Source: JANXQZ01 sp038225555 (GTDB lineage Bacteria; Acidobacteriota; Terriglobia; Bryobacterales; Bryobacteraceae). From it: a stretch of 64,000 bases of DNA. The notes beneath the pieces are model-generated. The model had not been told where the DNA came from, made no database searches, and saw only the letters and a program-made list of their open reading frames with translations. The position numbers and the translations under genes are program-made. This document shows, piece by piece, positions 62,022 through 64,000 of the stretch (positions within the stretch are counted from its first letter, which is position 1; each line of letters begins with the position of its first letter). The stretch is from positions 1 to 64,000 of the forward strand of contig JBBRRB010000016.1 in NCBI GenBank assembly GCA_038225555.1, written 5' to 3'.

Positions 62022-62645
62022 ATGAAAAGGCGACTGGCCATACAATCGTTGCTCGGTTTGCCCGGAATCAGCGCCCTGCCAATGCTCGCGCAGCAAGCGC
62101 CGACCGACAAAACGAAGCCATCATCCGTGGAGAAACTCCCGCCGGAACTGAAGCCCCCCCCGATTGACGAGTTTCCCAAGCTGGCCGTGGTTCGTCCGGA
62201 TGCGGCGGTTGCGGGAGAGGCAAAATTCTTCAGCTCTTCGCAACTGGAGACGCTGCGCCATCTTGCAGGCATTCTGTTTCCCGCTAGCGCGGGCAGGCCA
62301 GGGGCGGCCGAAGCGAGCGCGCCCGAGTTCCTCGATTTCCTGATCGGCAAATCGCCCGCGACAAGGCAGAGATTGTACCGAACGGGGCTAGATAAGCTGG
62401 ACAGCGATGCGCGGCATCGTTTCGGCAAGAGCTTTCCCCACCTGACAGCAGTTGAAGCCGACTCGCTCCTTGCCGCGCTGCATCAACCCTGGAGCCATCA
62501 GGGGCCAGCCGATGAACTGGGACGTTTTCTCGAAGCGGCCAAGGAAGATCTGCTCCGCGCAACCATGAACTCGCGCGAATTTCTGGCATCCTCCGGCCAG
62601 CGGCGCGCAAGCGGACTGGGCACCTATTGGCATGCGCTGGACTAG
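62022..62645 (+). CDS. gluconate 2-dehydrogenase subunit 3-like protein
   Basis: I start at 62022 (MKRRLAIQSLLGLPGISALP), which gives a Tat-like signal (basic RR then hydrophobic). The 207-residue protein has the subunit-3 features LETLRHLAGILFPASAGRPG and PEFLDFLIGKSPATRQRLY in its middle. It probably chaperones or anchors the flavin-dependent large subunit encoded 15 bp downstream. The spacing indicates an operon. Confidence 0.82.
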   Translation: MKRRLAIQSLLGLPGISALPMLAQQAPTDKTKPSSVEKLPPELKPPPIDEFPKLAVVRPDAAVAGEAKFFSSSQLETLRHLAGILFPASAGRPGAAEASAPEFLDFLIGKSPATRQRLYRTGLDKLDSDARHRFGKSFPHLTAVEADSLLAALHQPWSHQGPADELGRFLEAAKEDLLRATMNSREFLASSGQRRASGLGTYWHALD

Positions 62646-62660
62646 CCGGAAGCAAAGCCA

Positions 62661-64000
62661 ATGACACCAGACTACGACGTGCTCATCATCGGTTCCGGCG
62701 CTTCGGGCGGCATGGCGGCCCATACTCTAACTAAGCTCGGAGTGAGCTGCCTGATGCTGGATGCGGGCCCCTTGCTCGATTTCGAGCGGGACAAATCTCT
62801 GAAGGCCGTGTATGATCTGCCCTATCGCGGCTTTGGAGAGCCGGGGCGGTTCCCGCATGTGACTCAGGCGTCCGAGTTCGATGCCAACTTGTGGGCCGAC
62901 GAGAAGCAAAACCCGTACACCTACGATCCGAAAGACCCTTATTATTGGGTGCGCATTCGCCTGATTGGGGGCAAAACATTGCGCTGGGGACGCGCTTCGT
63001 GGCGCTTGAGCGATTTTGAATTCAAAGGCAAGGACCACGACGGGCATGGCGATAACTGGCCAGTGTCTCTCAAGGATCTAGCGCCTTATTACGATCGCGT
63101 CGAGCCGATGTTTCGTGTTTCCGGCCGCAAGGAAGGCTGGCCGCAATTGCCCGACGGGATTTTCCTGGCGGACGAGTCGCGCGACAGTCTGAGCGTGCAG
63201 CGTTTTCTGGATTCAGCTCGGAATATGCAAGTCCCCACAACCAAGCAGCGCCGATCTACTGGGAGCTTGGCAAGTTCGGTGAATCTGCTGCTTCCCGACG
63301 CGCTCATGACGGGCAAGCTGAAAATCGTTCCCAATGCAATCGTGCGAGAAATTAGCGTCGATAAAGATACCGGGAGGGTAAACGGCGCTCACTTTGTGGA
63401 TCGTTTGTCGAAGCGCGATTTTTTTGCGCCCGCCAAGGCCGTGGTGGTTGGAGCGTCGTGCCTGGAGAGCACGCGCCTATTGCTGAATTCGAAGTCGCGC
63501 CAGCACGCTAACGGTTTGGCCAATTCGAGCGGAGTTCTGGGTCACTATCTTTTCGATCAGTTCTATGTGAAGAATGTGGTCACTGCGATCGTACCTGAAG
63601 CTCGCGGCGGCAAGGGCGCGCGAAACCTGATGGGCGGAGGAGGCTACATCCCCCGTTTCCGAAATTTGGCTGACCGGGAAAAGAGCTTCGTTCGCGGCTA
63701 TGCGTACGATTTCGGCAGCGGCGGAACGCCCTCGGCAAAATACATTCCGATGTATGGAGAGGCTCTGCTGAAGGAGCTGGCTGAATTGCAGAATACTGCC
63801 TTCAGCTTAACGACGATGGGCGAAACGCTGCCTCGCTTCGAGCATCACGCCCGCATCAATCCGAGCGTAAAAGATGAATGGGGAATTCCGTCCCTGCACA
63901 TTACCCAGCGCTACACGGACAACGAATACGCGATGGCGAAGGACTCGATGAACGTGGCTGAGGAGTTATGCAAGGGGGCCGGATTCGAGGTGCTTTCCAA
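62661..64000 (+). CDS. GMC-family oxidoreductase (gluconate-2-dehydrogenase-like), partial
   Basis: The ATG at 62661 starts TPDYDVLIIGSGASGGMAAH, a FAD-binding dinucleotide motif. About 446 codons are visible and the frame runs off the right edge. The segment IRLIGGKTLRWGRASWRLSD is typical of GMC dehydrogenases that work with a subunit 3, and AKAVVVGASCLESTRLLLNS is the second FAD segment. It oxidises a sugar or alcohol substrate, probably in the periplasm after Tat export of the complex. The C-terminal catalytic His pair is outside the window. Confidence 0.9.
   Translation, partial: MTPDYDVLIIGSGASGGMAAHTLTKLGVSCLMLDAGPLLDFERDKSLKAVYDLPYRGFGEPGRFPHVTQASEFDANLWADEKQNPYTYDPKDPYYWVRIRLIGGKTLRWGRASWRLSDFEFKGKDHDGHGDNWPVSLKDLAPYYDRVEPMFRVSGRKEGWPQLPDGIFLADESRDSLSVQRFLDSARNMQVPTTKQRRSTGSLASSVNLLLPDALMTGKLKIVPNAIVREISVDKDTGRVNGAHFVDRLSKRDFFAPAKAVVVGASCLESTRLLLNSKSRQHANGLANSSGVLGHYLFDQFYVKNVVTAIVPEARGGKGARNLMGGGGYIPRFRNLADREKSFVRGYAYDFGSGGTPSAKYIPMYGEALLKELAELQNTAFSLTTMGETLPRFEHHARINPSVKDEWGIPSLHITQRYTDNEYAMAKDSMNVAEELCKGAGFEVLS

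Noticed and set aside
1..64000. CRISPR array or cas genes
   Set aside because: No series of regularly spaced direct repeats is visible, and no cas-like protein is present.

Overview
The window looks like a chromosomal segment of an Acidobacteriota bacterium, most likely of the Bryobacterales / Candidatus Solibacter type. The signs are a VWFA-related secreted protein of the acidobacterial kind (54334-55470), an Oar-like TonB-dependent receptor with a carboxypeptidase-regulatory-like domain (17903-20827), many small secreted proteins, moderately high GC and frequent GTG/TTG starts. This placement is inference from gene content; there is no rRNA or other phylogenetic marker beyond housekeeping genes.

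Layout. 1-11479: a BamA/D15-type outer-membrane protein (cut by the left edge), a ThiF/MoeB-like E1 enzyme, a glycine-zipper secreted protein, a DUF480 protein, a glycogen-debranching enzyme, a decayed Doc-type toxin-antitoxin locus, an ATP-dependent DNA ligase, and a sucC-sucD-ndk operon. 11537-15473: a decayed defence island sitting at the 3' end of a tRNA-Leu(GAG). It holds remnants of a TcmP-DUF5131 pair and a twice-frameshifted GmrSD-type (DUF262/DUF1524) restriction gene. It is bounded by a 12-bp direct repeat of the tRNA 3' end, and a likely tRNA terminator is stranded on the far side. 15490-28331: secG, miaA, a TonB receptor, an HDOD protein, the cmk-lysC-DUF2103-PLP decarboxylase run, and gyrA. 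28371-41771: a 13.4-kb biosynthetic locus of two giant genes on the minus strand, read as A-PCP-KS-AT-ACP-aminotransferase-C-A-PCP followed by C-A-PCP-TE. 41916-64000: an alpha/beta hydrolase, an NmrA-like protein, a tag glycosylase, a VIT1-family transporter, a TPR protein with two small secreted partners, a class A PBP, SDR and Gfo/Idh oxidoreductases, two tandem small membrane paralogues, a rhomboid protease, a VWFA protein, a response regulator, a pepP-accB-accC operon with a coiled-coil gene at its end, a quinone oxidoreductase, a pentapeptide-repeat protein and a gluconate-2-dehydrogenase-like pair running off the right edge.

How the parts work together. The NRPS/PKS pair should act as one assembly line. 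It loads an amino acid (the manually read pocket code resembles those for Val), extends it once with malonyl-CoA to a beta-keto intermediate and transaminates it on the carrier protein to a beta,gamma-diamino acyl chain. It then adds two residues by adenylation domains with identical, glycine-like codes, and the thioesterase releases the product. I do not know a described product with this architecture. gyrA starts 39 bp after the end of the assembly line with no visible terminator between them, so a link to gyrase as target or shared transcription is worth testing. The other strong observation is the tRNA-Leu island, whose boundaries, displaced terminator and pseudogenes together tell a consistent story of insertion and decay.
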